Of a stretch of DNA of 37,359 bases, positions 16,656 to 24,845 are shown in pieces. The DNA comes from DASYHS01 sp035998295 (lineage in GTDB: Bacteria > Pseudomonadota > Alphaproteobacteria > Azospirillales > Azospirillaceae). Location of the stretch: assembly GCF_035998295.1 (NCBI RefSeq), contig NZ_DASYHS010000285.1:1-37359 (forward strand). Direction: 5' to 3'. The translations under genes and the position numbers were made by a program. The notes under the pieces were generated by a model. The model worked only from the letters and a program-made list of their open reading frames with translations, had not been told where the DNA came from and ran no database searches. Position 1 is the first letter of the stretch. Each line of letters opens with the position of its first letter.

Positions 16656-18413
16656 ATGGTCCGCTTCCTCGTCCGCCTGTTCGCCGCGATCGGGCTGCTC
16701 GCCCTGGTTCTTGTCGTCGGGGGCTCGATCGCCGCGTGGCGCTTCATGACGGCCGAGGAGCCAACCCCCGAACGCATCGTGATCGAGTTCGATTTCGATC
16801 GCGCCCTGATCGAGTATGTTCCGCGCGACCCCGTTGCCGAACTCCTGTTCGGCCGGCAGCCGGCACTGCGCGACCTCGTCGACGCGCTGGATCGTGCCCG
16901 CATGGATCCTCGCGTCCATGGCATGGTCGCGCGGTTCGGGGGGGACCGGTTCGGCTTGGCCGAAGCGCAGGAACTGCGCGCCGCGGTCGAGCGGTTTCGA
17001 GACAGCGGCCGCTTCGCTCTCGCCTTCGCCGACAGTTTCGGTGAGTTCGGGCCGGCGAACGTCGCCTACTATCTGGCCTCCGGGTTCGATGAGATCTGGA
17101 TGCAGCCGGTCGGCATGCTCGGGTTGACGGGCATCTCGGCTGAAGTCCCCTTCGCACGTGAAGCGCTCGACAAGCTGGAGATCGATCCGGAAATCGCACA
17201 GCGCGAGGAATACAAGACCTTCGCCAACCTGTTCACCGAGACCGGCTTCACTCCCGCCCATAGGGAGATGACCGAGAGCCTCGTCAACGAGCTGTCCGAC
17301 CAGCTCGTCGGCGGAGTTGCGCGCGGGCGGAACCTGACGCCCGAAGCGGTGACGGCCGCGATCGACCGGGCACCTCTGCTCGACCGCGAGGCGGTGGAGG
17401 CGAAGTTCGTCGACCGGCTCGGCTATGCCGACGAGATCCGCGAGGCGGCGCTCGCGCGAGCCGGTGCCGGCGCCGGCTACATGGACGCCCTCGACTACCT
17501 CGACGCGGCCGGCCGGCCCAATGTGGACGGGCCGAAAGTGGCATTGATCTTCGGCGTCGGCGGGATAGAGCGCGGCGAAAGCGGAGTCTCTCCGCTGCTG
17601 GGCCAACCCTCCATGGGCGCCCAGACCATCGTCCACGCCTTCGACGAGGCGATCGACGACCCGGCGGTGCGCGCGATCCTGTTCCGCATCGACAGCCCCG
17701 GTGGTTCGGCGGTCGGATCGGAATCGATACGCCGGGCCGTGCATCGAGCCCGGCTCGCCGGCAAGCCCGTCGTCGTGTCCATGGGCGCCTCCGCCGCCTC
17801 GGGCGGGTACTGGATAGCCATGGGGGCCGACCGGATCCTCGCCCAGCCGGGCACGCTGACCGGTTCGATCGGCGTGGTCGCCGGGAAGATGGTGACCGAC
17901 GGTCTGTGGCAGGAACTGGGGATAAGCTGGGAAAGCGTCGCGCGCGGGCGCCATGCGACGATGTGGTCGGCGCTCACGGTCTTCAGCGAAGAAGAGCGCG
18001 AGCGCCTGGCGGCCATGCTCGACGACCTGTACGGCGCCTTCACCGCGAGAGTGGCCGAGGGACGCGACCTCCCCGTCCCCGCCGTGCGCGACATCGCCAA
18101 GGGGCGCGTCTGGACCGGCAGCCAGGCGCACGCGCTCGGCCTCGTGGACGAGCTCGGTGGCCTGGAAGAGGCGCTTGCTTCCACCCGCGGCCTCATGGGC
18201 CTGGAGCCCGGCGCACCGGTCCGCATCGACACCTATCCGCGCCCGGCCGACCGTTTCGAGCGTCTGCTGGCGATCGCGACCGGCAGCCGGGTTGGCGAAA
18301 CGGCCCTTGCGACCAGGCTGCGCTCCCTGACGGGGCACCTGGAGCCGATGCTGCGCATCATGGCGGCCGGCCACGTGCTGACCGCTCCCGACGTGCGGAT
18401 CGGGACCCGCTAA
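16656..18413 (+). CDS. sppA: Signal peptide peptidase SppA, 67K type
   Basis: A 585-residue inner-membrane serine protease of family S49 that digests cleaved signal peptides. An N-terminal anchor spans about residues 4-30. The long form has two tandem S49 domains, the first supplying the base Lys187 (in EEYKTFANLF) and the second the nucleophile Ser381 (in GASAASGGYWIAMGADR), followed by GTLTGSIGVV. Length equals the E. coli 67K type. The final codons and stop form one arm and the loop of a strong hairpin shared with the convergent tlyA gene. Confidence 0.96.
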   Translation: MVRFLVRLFAAIGLLALVLVVGGSIAAWRFMTAEEPTPERIVIEFDFDRALIEYVPRDPVAELLFGRQPALRDLVDALDRARMDPRVHGMVARFGGDRFGLAEAQELRAAVERFRDSGRFALAFADSFGEFGPANVAYYLASGFDEIWMQPVGMLGLTGISAEVPFAREALDKLEIDPEIAQREEYKTFANLFTETGFTPAHREMTESLVNELSDQLVGGVARGRNLTPEAVTAAIDRAPLLDREAVEAKFVDRLGYADEIREAALARAGAGAGYMDALDYLDAAGRPNVDGPKVALIFGVGGIERGESGVSPLLGQPSMGAQTIVHAFDEAIDDPAVRAILFRIDSPGGSAVGSESIRRAVHRARLAGKPVVVSMGASAASGGYWIAMGADRILAQPGTLTGSIGVVAGKMVTDGLWQELGISWESVARGRHATMWSALTVFSEEERERLAAMLDDLYGAFTARVAEGRDLPVPAVRDIAKGRVWTGSQAHALGLVDELGGLEEALASTRGLMGLEPGAPVRIDTYPRPADRFERLLAIATGSRVGETALATRLRSLTGHLEPMLRIMAAGHVLTAPDVRIGTR

Positions 18414-18432
18414 GCCGGCGGGTCCCGATCCG
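18396..18432. terminator. Perfect 15-bp bidirectional hairpin between sppA and tlyA
   Basis: CGGATCGGGACCCGC pairs perfectly with GCGGGTCCCGATCCG across a 7-nt loop. The left arm encodes the last sppA codons and the sppA TAA is in the loop; the tlyA stop directly abuts the right arm. It reads the same from both strands, as expected of a shared terminator, though no T-run follows. Confidence 0.65.
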
Positions 18433-19191
18433 TCACGCCATCCGTTCGGCGGCGATCAGGAACTCCTTGTTGCCCTCGGGCCCGAGGATCGGACTGTCGG
18501 TCAGTCCGAGCACGCGCCAGCCCGGCTGGCCCTCGATCCACGCCGACACGGCGTCGCATACCTCGCGGTGCAACTCCGGGTCGCGCACCACCCCTCCTTT
18601 GCCGACGCGCCCCTTGCCTACCTCGAACTGGGGTTTGACCAGGGCCACCAGCCGCGCGCCTGGCCGCGTCAGCGCCAGCGGCGCCGCCAGAACGACCGGC
18701 AGGCCGATGAAGCTCGCGTCGCAGACCACGAGGTCCATGGGCTCGGACACCTGCGTCGCCGTCAGGTGTCGCGCGTTGGTCTTCTCCAGGACGACGACGC
18801 GCGCGTCCTGACGCAGCTTCCAGGCCAGCTGCCCATGCCCCACATCCACCGCGTAGACCCGCGCCGCACCCCGCGCGAGCAGCACGTCGGTGAAGCCGCC
18901 AGTCGACGCACCGACGTCCAGGCAGACGAGGCCGGTCGGGTCGATGCCGAAATGATCGAGCCCCTTGACCAGCTTCAAGCCGCCGCGGGAGACCCAGGGA
19001 TGATCCTGTCCCTTGACGGCAAGCGGCGCCGAAGCGGAAAGGAGCTGACCCGCCTTCTCCACCCTCCGCGTGTCCGACAGCACCAGGCCCGCAAGGATCA
19101 GCGCCTGCGCCTTCGCGCGGCTCTCCGCGAGGCCCCGCTCGACGAGGAGGACGTCAGCACGTTCCCGCTTGGCGGTCCCCGAACCGGCCAT
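18433..19191 (-). CDS. tlyA: TlyA-family rRNA (cytidine-2'-O)-methyltransferase
   Basis: A 252-residue protein with an N-terminal S4 RNA-binding domain (about 8-70; RADVLLVERGLAESRAKAQA) and a C-terminal FtsJ/RrmJ-type SAM methyltransferase domain (VSRGGLKLVKGLDHF, then the SAM loop CLDVGASTGGFTDVLL, DVGHGQLAWKLR and VKPQFEVGKG). TlyA methylates cytidines in 16S and/or 23S rRNA in mycobacteria and Campylobacter; haemolysin activity was also reported. The ATG at 19191 has GAAGGA upstream and gives the normal family length; an in-frame ATG at 19272 would overlap the divergent metallophosphoesterase start. In many alphaproteobacteria tlyA directly follows dxs; here one gene intervenes. Confidence 0.93.
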   Translation of the reverse strand: MAGSGTAKRERADVLLVERGLAESRAKAQALILAGLVLSDTRRVEKAGQLLSASAPLAVKGQDHPWVSRGGLKLVKGLDHFGIDPTGLVCLDVGASTGGFTDVLLARGAARVYAVDVGHGQLAWKLRQDARVVVLEKTNARHLTATQVSEPMDLVVCDASFIGLPVVLAAPLALTRPGARLVALVKPQFEVGKGRVGKGGVVRDPELHREVCDAVSAWIEGQPGWRVLGLTDSPILGPEGNKEFLIAAERMA

Positions 19192-19270
19192 TTCCCATCC
19201 TTCCCGCCCGGAATCGCCTCCAGGCTCGTTCAACCATGACAATCCGGCCAGTCCCGCTGTTAGCGAAAAC

Positions 19271-19828
19271 ATGACCGTCTACTTTACCAGCGATACGCAT
19301 TTCGGGCACGGCTGGGCGCTTCGCTTCCGTTCCCGTCCCTTCGCCTCGGTCGACGAGATGGATGCGGCGATGATCGAGCGCTGGAACGCCGTCGTCGGCC
19401 CGGGCGACGAAGTCTGGCATCTCGGCGACTTCTGCATCCATCGCGACGCCCGCAGGGCCGGCGAGGTCCTGGCGGTGCTGAACGGCCGCAAGCACCTCGT
19501 CGTCGGCAACAACGACGGGCCGGAAACGACGATTCTCCCCGGCTGGCTGAGTGTCGAATCCTATGTGGAGCTCGAACTCGACGGCACGCGGCTCATAATC
19601 TGCCACTATCCGTTCCGGACCTGGAACGGTATCGGCAGGGGCGCCCTGAACCTGCACGGGCACAGTCACGGCCGCCTCAAGCCGATCACCCGCCAAGTGG
19701 ACGTCGGCGTCGACGTCTGGGACTACCGGCCGATCACCCTCGACGAGATCCGGGCCGGGCTCGCCAGACGCGCGAGGCGCGTCGGTGCGGAACCCCTGCC
19801 CGACGACGAAATTCCCGAAGAAGCTTAG
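19271..19828 (+). CDS. Metallophosphoesterase (COG4186-like)
   Basis: A 185-residue calcineurin-like phosphoesterase. The metal-binding motifs appear in order: SDTHFGHG (DxH), GDEVWHLGDFCIH (GDxxD-like), VVGNNDGPE (GNxD-like), CHYPFRTW and NLHGHSHGRL (GHxH). This short form matches the predicted phosphoesterase/hydrolase group COG4186, whose substrate is not established. The start at 19271 is the only ATG that begins the family sequence. The gene is opposite to both neighbours: 79 bp from the divergent tlyA start and 10 bp from the end of dxs. Confidence 0.9.
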   Translation: MTVYFTSDTHFGHGWALRFRSRPFASVDEMDAAMIERWNAVVGPGDEVWHLGDFCIHRDARRAGEVLAVLNGRKHLVVGNNDGPETTILPGWLSVESYVELELDGTRLIICHYPFRTWNGIGRGALNLHGHSHGRLKPITRQVDVGVDVWDYRPITLDEIRAGLARRARRVGAEPLPDDEIPEEA

Positions 19829-19838
19829 ATCCCTGCGA

Positions 19839-21764
19839 TCAGGCCCGCGCGCCTCCCTTGACAGCCGTCTCGACCCCGAGCGCGGTGAGTGCCGCCGCCA
19901 CGATATGCCGCGCGGTCAGGCCGGCGTCCTCATACTGGCGGACCGGCGAGTCGTGCTCGATGAAGCGGTCGGGAAGCACCAGCGGCCGGATCTTGACGCC
20001 GCCGTCGAGCAGCCCGGCATGGGCGAGGTAGTGCAGGACGAAGCTCCCGAACCCGCCGACGGACCCTTCCTCGATCGTGATCAGCACCTCGTGGTCGAGG
20101 GCCAGCCGCCGCACCAGATCCTCGTCGAGCGGCTTGGCGAACCGGGCATCGGCCACCGTGGTCGACAGGCCCCGGGCGGCAAGCTCCTCGCCGGCCGACA
20201 GGCATTCCTGAAGCCGGGCGCCGAAGCTCAGCAGCGCCACTTTCGTCCCCTCGCGCAGTACGCGGCCCTTGCCGATCGGCAGGACCTTTCCACGCTCTGG
20301 CAGGTCGACGCCCGTACCCTCGCCGCGCGGGTACCGCACCGCCGACGGCCGGTCGTCGATGTCCGCCGCGGTCGCGACCATATGGACGAGTTCCGCCTCG
20401 TCGGCCGCCGCCATCATCACCATGCCCGGCAGACAGCCGAGATAGGCCACGTCGAACATGCCCGCATGGGTGGCGCCGTCGGCCCCCACCAGTCCGGCCC
20501 GGTCGATCGCGAAGCGTACCGGCAGCGACTGGATCGCGACGTCGTGCACGACCTGGTCGTAGGCGCGCTGCAGGAAGGTCGAGTAGATCGCCGCGAAGGG
20601 CTTCAACCCTTCGGCGGCGAGACCGGCGGCGAAGGTGACGGCATGCTGCTCGGCGATGCCGACGTCGAAGAAGCGCGCCGGAAAACGGTCGGCGAACAGG
20701 TCCAGCCCCGTCCCCGAGGGCATCGCCGCCGTGATCGCGACGATGCGGGGGTCGTCCTCCGCCTCCCGGACCAGGCTGTCGGCGAAGACGCGGGTATAGG
20801 AAGGCGCGTTCGCCTTCGACTTCGCCTGGGCGCCGGTCACGACGTCGAACCGGGTGACGGCGTGCAGCTTGTCGGCCGAGGCTTCGGCGGGCGGATAGCC
20901 CTTGCCCTTGCGGGTCACGACGTGGACCAGCACCGGACCCGGATCATCCATGTCGCGCAGGTTCTGCAGCACCGGGAGCAGGTGATCGAGGTTGTGGCCG
21001 TCGATCGGCCCGACGTAGTAGAAGCCGAGCTCCTCGAACAAGGTGCCGCCGGTCACGAGGCCGCGCGCGTATTCCTCCGCCCGGCGCGCCGCCTGCTTGA
21101 GAGGGCGCGGGAAGTGCTCGGCGATGTCCTTCGCGAAGTGGCGCAGGCTGAGATACTGCTTGGACGAGATGAGGCGCGACAGGTAGGCGCTCATCGCGCC
21201 GACGGGCGGCGCGATCGACATGTCGTTGTCGTTGAGGATCACGAACAGCCGCGAGTCCATCGACCCGGCGTTGTTCATGGCCTCGTAGGCCATGCCGGCG
21301 CTCATGGCGCCGTCGCCGATCACGCAGACGACGTTGCGCCGGATCCCGTCCAGCTCGCTGGCCACGGCCATGCCCAGCCCCGCCGAGATCGAGGTAGAGC
21401 TGTGGGCCGCCCCGAACGGGTCGTACTCGCTCTCCGAGCGGCGGGTGAAGCCGGACAGGCCCTCCCCCTGGCGCAGCGTCCTGATGCGGTCGCGGCGCCC
21501 GGTGACGATCTTGTGCGGATAGGCTTGGTGCCCGACATCCCAGATCAGGCGGTCATGCGGCGTGTCGAACACGTAGTGCAACGCCACCGTCAACTCGACC
21601 ACGCCGAGGCCGGCGCCGAGATGCCCTCCCGTCACCGACACGGCATCGATCGTTTCGGTCCGGAGCTCGTCCGCGAACTGCCGGAGCTGGTCCGGCTTCA
21701 GCCGCCTGATGTCCGCTGGGAGCTGGACGCTGTCGAGCAGGGGAGTTCTGGTGGCTTCGGTCAA
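19839..21764 (-). CDS. dxs: 1-deoxy-D-xylulose-5-phosphate synthase
   Basis: A 641-residue thiamine-diphosphate enzyme that condenses pyruvate and glyceraldehyde 3-phosphate to DXP, the entry point of the MEP isoprenoid route and a precursor of thiamine and PLP. The ThDP motif is GDGAMSAGMAYEAMNNAG, followed by LFVILNDNDMSI; the pyrimidine domain has YSTFLQRAYDQVVHDVAIQ and the substrate-side RAGLVGADGATHAG; the C-terminal transketolase domain ends at the stop. The start is a TTG with a perfect GGAGG 5 nt upstream, 17 bp after the ispA stop; no ATG or GTG in frame fits. The frame is also open upstream across ispA, but that stretch is a shadow. Confidence 0.97.
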   Translation of the reverse strand: MTEATRTPLLDSVQLPADIRRLKPDQLRQFADELRTETIDAVSVTGGHLGAGLGVVELTVALHYVFDTPHDRLIWDVGHQAYPHKIVTGRRDRIRTLRQGEGLSGFTRRSESEYDPFGAAHSSTSISAGLGMAVASELDGIRRNVVCVIGDGAMSAGMAYEAMNNAGSMDSRLFVILNDNDMSIAPPVGAMSAYLSRLISSKQYLSLRHFAKDIAEHFPRPLKQAARRAEEYARGLVTGGTLFEELGFYYVGPIDGHNLDHLLPVLQNLRDMDDPGPVLVHVVTRKGKGYPPAEASADKLHAVTRFDVVTGAQAKSKANAPSYTRVFADSLVREAEDDPRIVAITAAMPSGTGLDLFADRFPARFFDVGIAEQHAVTFAAGLAAEGLKPFAAIYSTFLQRAYDQVVHDVAIQSLPVRFAIDRAGLVGADGATHAGMFDVAYLGCLPGMVMMAAADEAELVHMVATAADIDDRPSAVRYPRGEGTGVDLPERGKVLPIGKGRVLREGTKVALLSFGARLQECLSAGEELAARGLSTTVADARFAKPLDEDLVRRLALDHEVLITIEEGSVGGFGSFVLHYLAHAGLLDGGVKIRPLVLPDRFIEHDSPVRQYEDAGLTARHIVAAALTALGVETAVKGGARA

Positions 21765-21781
21765 TACGACCTCCCGGTTGG

Positions 21782-22666
21782 TCAGGCGCGCCGTTCTACG
21801 ACGAATGCGGCGACGGCCTTCAGCATGTCGGCCCGATCCTCGAAGATGTCCAGATGCGATGCCGCCTGTGCGGCCAGCAGACGCGCCTGGGAGCGGGCAC
21901 GATCGACACCCAGGATCGAGACGAAGGTGGCCTTGCCGGCGTCGGCGCCGGCCGGCTTGCCCGTGACGCTCGGATCGCCCTCCGTGTCCAGGAGGTCGTC
22001 CGCGATCTGGAACGCGAGCCCCAGGTCGTGCGCGAACTTGTGCAGGGCGCTGCGTTGCGGCGGCGACGCCCGGCCGAGGATCGCCCCCGCCTCGCAGGAG
22101 AAGGCGATCATCTCTCCGGTCTTCAGGCGCTGCAACCGGGTCGTCTCGCCTATGTCGAAAGTCTGCTTCTCGGCGATCAGGTCGAGCATCTGGCCGCCGA
22201 CCATGCCGTGCGGCCCGGCCGCCCGCGCGAGCGCGGCCACCAACTGGCAGCGGATGCCCGGGTCCTCGTGGGTGCGGGGATCGGACAGGACCTCGAACGC
22301 ATAGGTCAGCAGCCCGTCTCCGGCGAGGATCGCCGTCGCCTCGTCGAAATGCCTGTGCACGGTCGGACGGCCCCGGCGCAGGTCGCTGTCGTCCATGGCC
22401 GGCAGGTCGTCGTGGATGAGCGAGTAGCAGTGCACGAACTCGATCGCGACCGCCGTGCGTATCGCGCTGTCCGTCGATACGCCGAACAGCCCGGCGCTCT
22501 GCAGCACCAGGAACGGGCGCAGCCGTTTCCCCCCGCCGAGACAGGAATAGCGCATCGCCTCGTGGAGCTGGGCCTCCGCGAGGTCCACGCGCGGCAGCAG
22601 CAGGCCGATCTCCTGCTCGACGAGCTCGGCGGTGCTGGCGAGCGCCGCCTCCAGCGACGGGGTCAC
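21782..22666 (-). CDS. ispA: Farnesyl/geranyl diphosphate synthase
   Basis: A 294-residue short-chain polyprenyl diphosphate synthase that builds farnesyl (or geranylgeranyl) diphosphate from IPP and DMAPP for quinones, hopanoids and undecaprenol. The first aspartate-rich motif is HDDLPAMDDSD and the second is FQIADDLLD; GGKRLRPFLV and the KTGEMI region bind isopentenyl diphosphate. Chain length is inferred from the IspA-like overall sequence. The start is GTG at 22666, overlapping the xseB stop as GTGA, a classic sign of translational coupling. dxs follows 17 bp later. Confidence 0.96.
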   Translation of the reverse strand: MTPSLEAALASTAELVEQEIGLLLPRVDLAEAQLHEAMRYSCLGGGKRLRPFLVLQSAGLFGVSTDSAIRTAVAIEFVHCYSLIHDDLPAMDDSDLRRGRPTVHRHFDEATAILAGDGLLTYAFEVLSDPRTHEDPGIRCQLVAALARAAGPHGMVGGQMLDLIAEKQTFDIGETTRLQRLKTGEMIAFSCEAGAILGRASPPQRSALHKFAHDLGLAFQIADDLLDTEGDPSVTGKPAGADAGKATFVSILGVDRARSQARLLAAQAASHLDIFEDRADMLKAVAAFVVERRA

Positions 22667-22917
22667 CGCTCGATCCGCGCCGGTTCGAGGCCGAGCGCAC
22701 CATCGGCGGCGACGGTAATCCGTTCCACCTTGGCCTGGGCTTCGCGAAGCTTCGCCTCGCAATGCCGCTTGAGCGCCGTGCCGCGTTCGTAGGAGGAGAT
22801 CGCCTCGTCGAGCTTCGCCCTGCCCTCCTCGAGCTGGCGCACGATCCGTTCGAGCTCCGCAAGCGCGTCCTCGAAGCTCATCGCCGCGATGTCGGGTGGA
22901 ATAGCAGAATCGACCAT
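22663..22917 (-). CDS. xseB: Exodeoxyribonuclease VII small subunit
   Basis: An 84-residue subunit of exonuclease VII, which degrades single-stranded DNA together with XseA. The helical-hairpin signature MSFEDALAELERIVRQLEEG, then KLDEAISSYERGTALKRHCE, is complete. The ATG at 22917 gives the normal length. Its stop overlaps the ispA start by four bases. xseA is not in the window. The 123-bp gap before it separates it from the histone deacetylase-like gene, so a promoter may lie there. Confidence 0.95.
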   Translation of the reverse strand: MVDSAIPPDIAAMSFEDALAELERIVRQLEEGRAKLDEAISSYERGTALKRHCEAKLREAQAKVERITVAADGALGLEPARIER

Positions 22918-23040
22918 ATCAATCCCATAACGAGAAGGCCGGGCGACTTTAGGGCGATGGCCGAGCCTCCGCAAGCGCCCCGCAGGGGCCGACCGCCGCA
23001 TCCCCCGGACGCCCATGCTTCCGGAGCACCCCGATCGGCA

Positions 23041-23970
23041 TCACGATATCATCAGCTCCCGCACATGCGCCGCGACCGAGGAAGCGAGCGCACGCAGATC
23101 GTAGCCTCCTTCGAGCGAGGACACGACCCGGCCCCCGCACCGCTCGCGCGCGACCTCTGCGAGCTTGCGCGTGATCCAGGTGAAATCGTCATCGACCAGG
23201 TGCAGTCCCGCGAGCGGGTCGCGCGTGTGGCCGTCAAACCCAGCCGAGATCATGACGAGGTCCGGAGCGAAGCCCTGCACCGCGGGGAGCACGCGCGCCG
23301 TTACCGCGTGCCGGAACTCCGGGCTGGCCGACGCGTCCGGGAGCGCCACGTTGAGGATGTTGCCGTGCCGGCCGTGCTCGTCCGCGCGCCCGGTGCCGGG
23401 ATAGAGGGGATACTGGTGGATCGAGACGTAGAGGACGTCGCGGTCCTCCTCGAAGATGTCCTGCGTGCCGTTGCCGTGATGGACGTCGAAGTCGATGATC
23501 GCGACCCGCGCCAGGCCGTGCGCGGCGCGGGCATGGGCAGCGCCGACGGCGACGTTGTTGAAGAGGCAGAAGCCCATCGAACGCGCGCGCTCGGCATGGT
23601 GGCCGGGTGGGCGGACGGCGCAGAACGCGTTGCGGACCTCACCCGTGCAGACGGCGTCGACCGCCGCGCACACGGCGCCCGCCGCGCGCAGGGCGGCTTC
23701 ACCCGAAGCCGGGCAGACCACCGTGTCGCCGTCGATGCTGAAATGGCCGGATGCCGGCATCGCCGCCAGCATCCGCTCGACGAAGGACCGCGGGTGGACG
23801 CGCGCGAGCTGCTCCACGGTCGCGCGCGGCGCCATGCGCCGGTCGAGAAGGTGGAAGTCCTCGCCCTCGAGAGCGGCGAGCACGGCCTTCAAGCGCATCG
23901 GGCTCTCGGGATGGCCGAGCCCGGTGTCGTGTTCGGCGCAGGCCGGATGCGAAAAGACCGCCGTGTGCAT
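23041..23970 (-). CDS. Histone deacetylase-family amidohydrolase
   Basis: A 309-residue zinc hydrolase of the arginase/deacetylase fold, similar to bacterial acetylpolyamine amidohydrolases and class II HDACs. The family opening is HPACAEHDTGLGHPESPMRL. The tandem active-site histidines 124-125 lie in RPPGHHAE; zinc ligands Asp162 and His164 lie in DFDVHHGNGT; the third ligand is the Asp of SAGFDGHTRDPL; GGYDL closes the site. Substrates in bacteria may be acetylpolyamines, acetylated metabolites or acetyl-lysine; the sequence does not decide. It starts one base after the tusA-like stop and is probably coupled to it. Confidence 0.94.
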   Translation of the reverse strand: MHTAVFSHPACAEHDTGLGHPESPMRLKAVLAALEGEDFHLLDRRMAPRATVEQLARVHPRSFVERMLAAMPASGHFSIDGDTVVCPASGEAALRAAGAVCAAVDAVCTGEVRNAFCAVRPPGHHAERARSMGFCLFNNVAVGAAHARAAHGLARVAIIDFDVHHGNGTQDIFEEDRDVLYVSIHQYPLYPGTGRADEHGRHGNILNVALPDASASPEFRHAVTARVLPAVQGFAPDLVMISAGFDGHTRDPLAGLHLVDDDFTWITRKLAEVARERCGGRVVSSLEGGYDLRALASSVAAHVRELMIS

Positions 23971-23971
23971 T

Positions 23972-24199
23972 TCAGCCCGCCTTTGCGATCCTGAAGGTGA
24001 AGACGCCGCCGTCCTGGGACGAACCGGCCAGGCGGTGCCCGGTCGCCTCGCAGAAGGCGGGAAAATCCCGAAGCGCCGCGGGGTCCGTCGCCTCCACCTC
24101 CAGCACGTCGCCCGGAGCGAGCGGCTTCAGCGCCTTGCGCGCCCGCAGCACGGGCAGCGGACAGGTCAGGCCCTTCGCGTCGAGGTGGTGGGTTGCCAT
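23972..24199 (-). CDS. TusA-family sulfur-carrier-like protein
   Basis: A 75-residue SirA/TusA-fold protein. The family signature GLTCPLPVLRARKALKPL contains the CPxP motif with Cys13, which in TusA carries a persulfide sulfur for tRNA 2-thiouridine or other sulfur transfer. It ends in the normal beta strand (GGVFTFRI). No tusBCD, rhodanese or cysteine desulfurase gene is nearby, so its partner is unknown. Its stop codon lies one base before the ATG of the histone deacetylase-like gene, implying joint translation. Confidence 0.9.
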   Translation of the reverse strand: MATHHLDAKGLTCPLPVLRARKALKPLAPGDVLEVEATDPAALRDFPAFCEATGHRLAGSSQDGGVFTFRIAKAG

Positions 24200-24276
24200 T
24201 CGGACCAGCCGGTTTCTCCTTCCCGATACTAGCGCCGCCCCGGGCCGCCGGGAACCCCGGAAGGAGCGGGCCGGCG

Positions 24277-24295
24277 GATCTGCCAGCGGCAGATC
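24277..24295. terminator. Perfect 8-bp hairpin at the end of the DUF423 gene
   Basis: GATCTGCC-AGC-GGCAGATC is a perfect stem with a 3-nt loop. It includes most of the DUF423 stop codon (24294-24296) and lies upstream of the tusA-like gene on the same strand. It could be a terminator, an attenuator or an mRNA end-stabiliser. Confidence 0.4.
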
Positions 24296-24677
24296 AGCGG
24301 CGCAGGCGCAAGCCGCCCACCGCCGCCGCCAGCCAGCCCGATATGAAGGCGACGCCTCCGACCGGCGCCACCGCCCCGAGCCAGCGCGGGCCGCCGAGCG
24401 CAAGCCCGTACAACGCTCCACTGAACAGCAGGATCCCGACGAGCCAGGCGATCGAGGACACAGCGAAGGCGCGCCCGCCGCCCTCGCGGGCCAGGAACGC
24501 GCCGGCGAGCAGGGCCAGGGAATGCCACATGTGATACTGCGCACCCGTGCGCATCCATTCGGCGGCCCGGGGGCCGGCCGCTTCCAGGCCGTGCGCGGCA
24601 AAGGCGCCGGCCATGACCGCGAGGCCGGCGTTCAGCGCCGCGACCGCTATCCATGTTCCGAAACGCTCCCTCGTCAC
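24294..24677 (-). CDS. DUF423 (YgdD-like) small membrane protein
   Basis: A 127-residue inner-membrane protein of family DUF423. Four hydrophobic segments are seen, with the conserved LAVMAGAFAAHGLEAAGP near the start, MRTGAQYHMWHSLALLAGAF in the middle, and GVAFISGWLAAAVGGLRLRR at the end. Function is unknown. The GTG at 24677 has GAGGA 4 nt upstream and gives the normal family length. An ATG at 24704 would add nine residues but has no ribosome site. A hairpin covers its stop codon. Confidence 0.85.
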   Translation of the reverse strand: MTRERFGTWIAVAALNAGLAVMAGAFAAHGLEAAGPRAAEWMRTGAQYHMWHSLALLAGAFLAREGGGRAFAVSSIAWLVGILLFSGALYGLALGGPRWLGAVAPVGGVAFISGWLAAAVGGLRLRR

Positions 24678-24845
24678 GAGTTCCTCGTCCGGTGACCGAT
24701 GCATCGGCCAGCATGCCGTATTGGCCCGGGACTTGCGAGGATCGGCGCGCCGACGGCGTGGATGCGCCGTGCGCGGGGTATGGCCGCAGCCTGCATTGCA
24801 ATTTGCGAATCGGGCTGCGAATGTGCGACGGACCAGACGAGGACC

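Noticed and set aside
14457..18374. 1305-codon open frame on the minus strand
   Set aside because: It runs antisense to the kinase, AhpD-like and sppA genes; a long frame without stops is expected opposite GC-rich codons, and its sequence has no recognisable domain.
21765..22862. In-frame extension upstream of dxs
   Set aside because: It overlaps ispA and xseB in another frame; the TTG with GGAGG gives a normal-length DXS.
24804..24822. Direct repeat TGCGAAT twice, 12 bp apart, before the receiver gene
   Set aside because: Short and without other support; could be chance.
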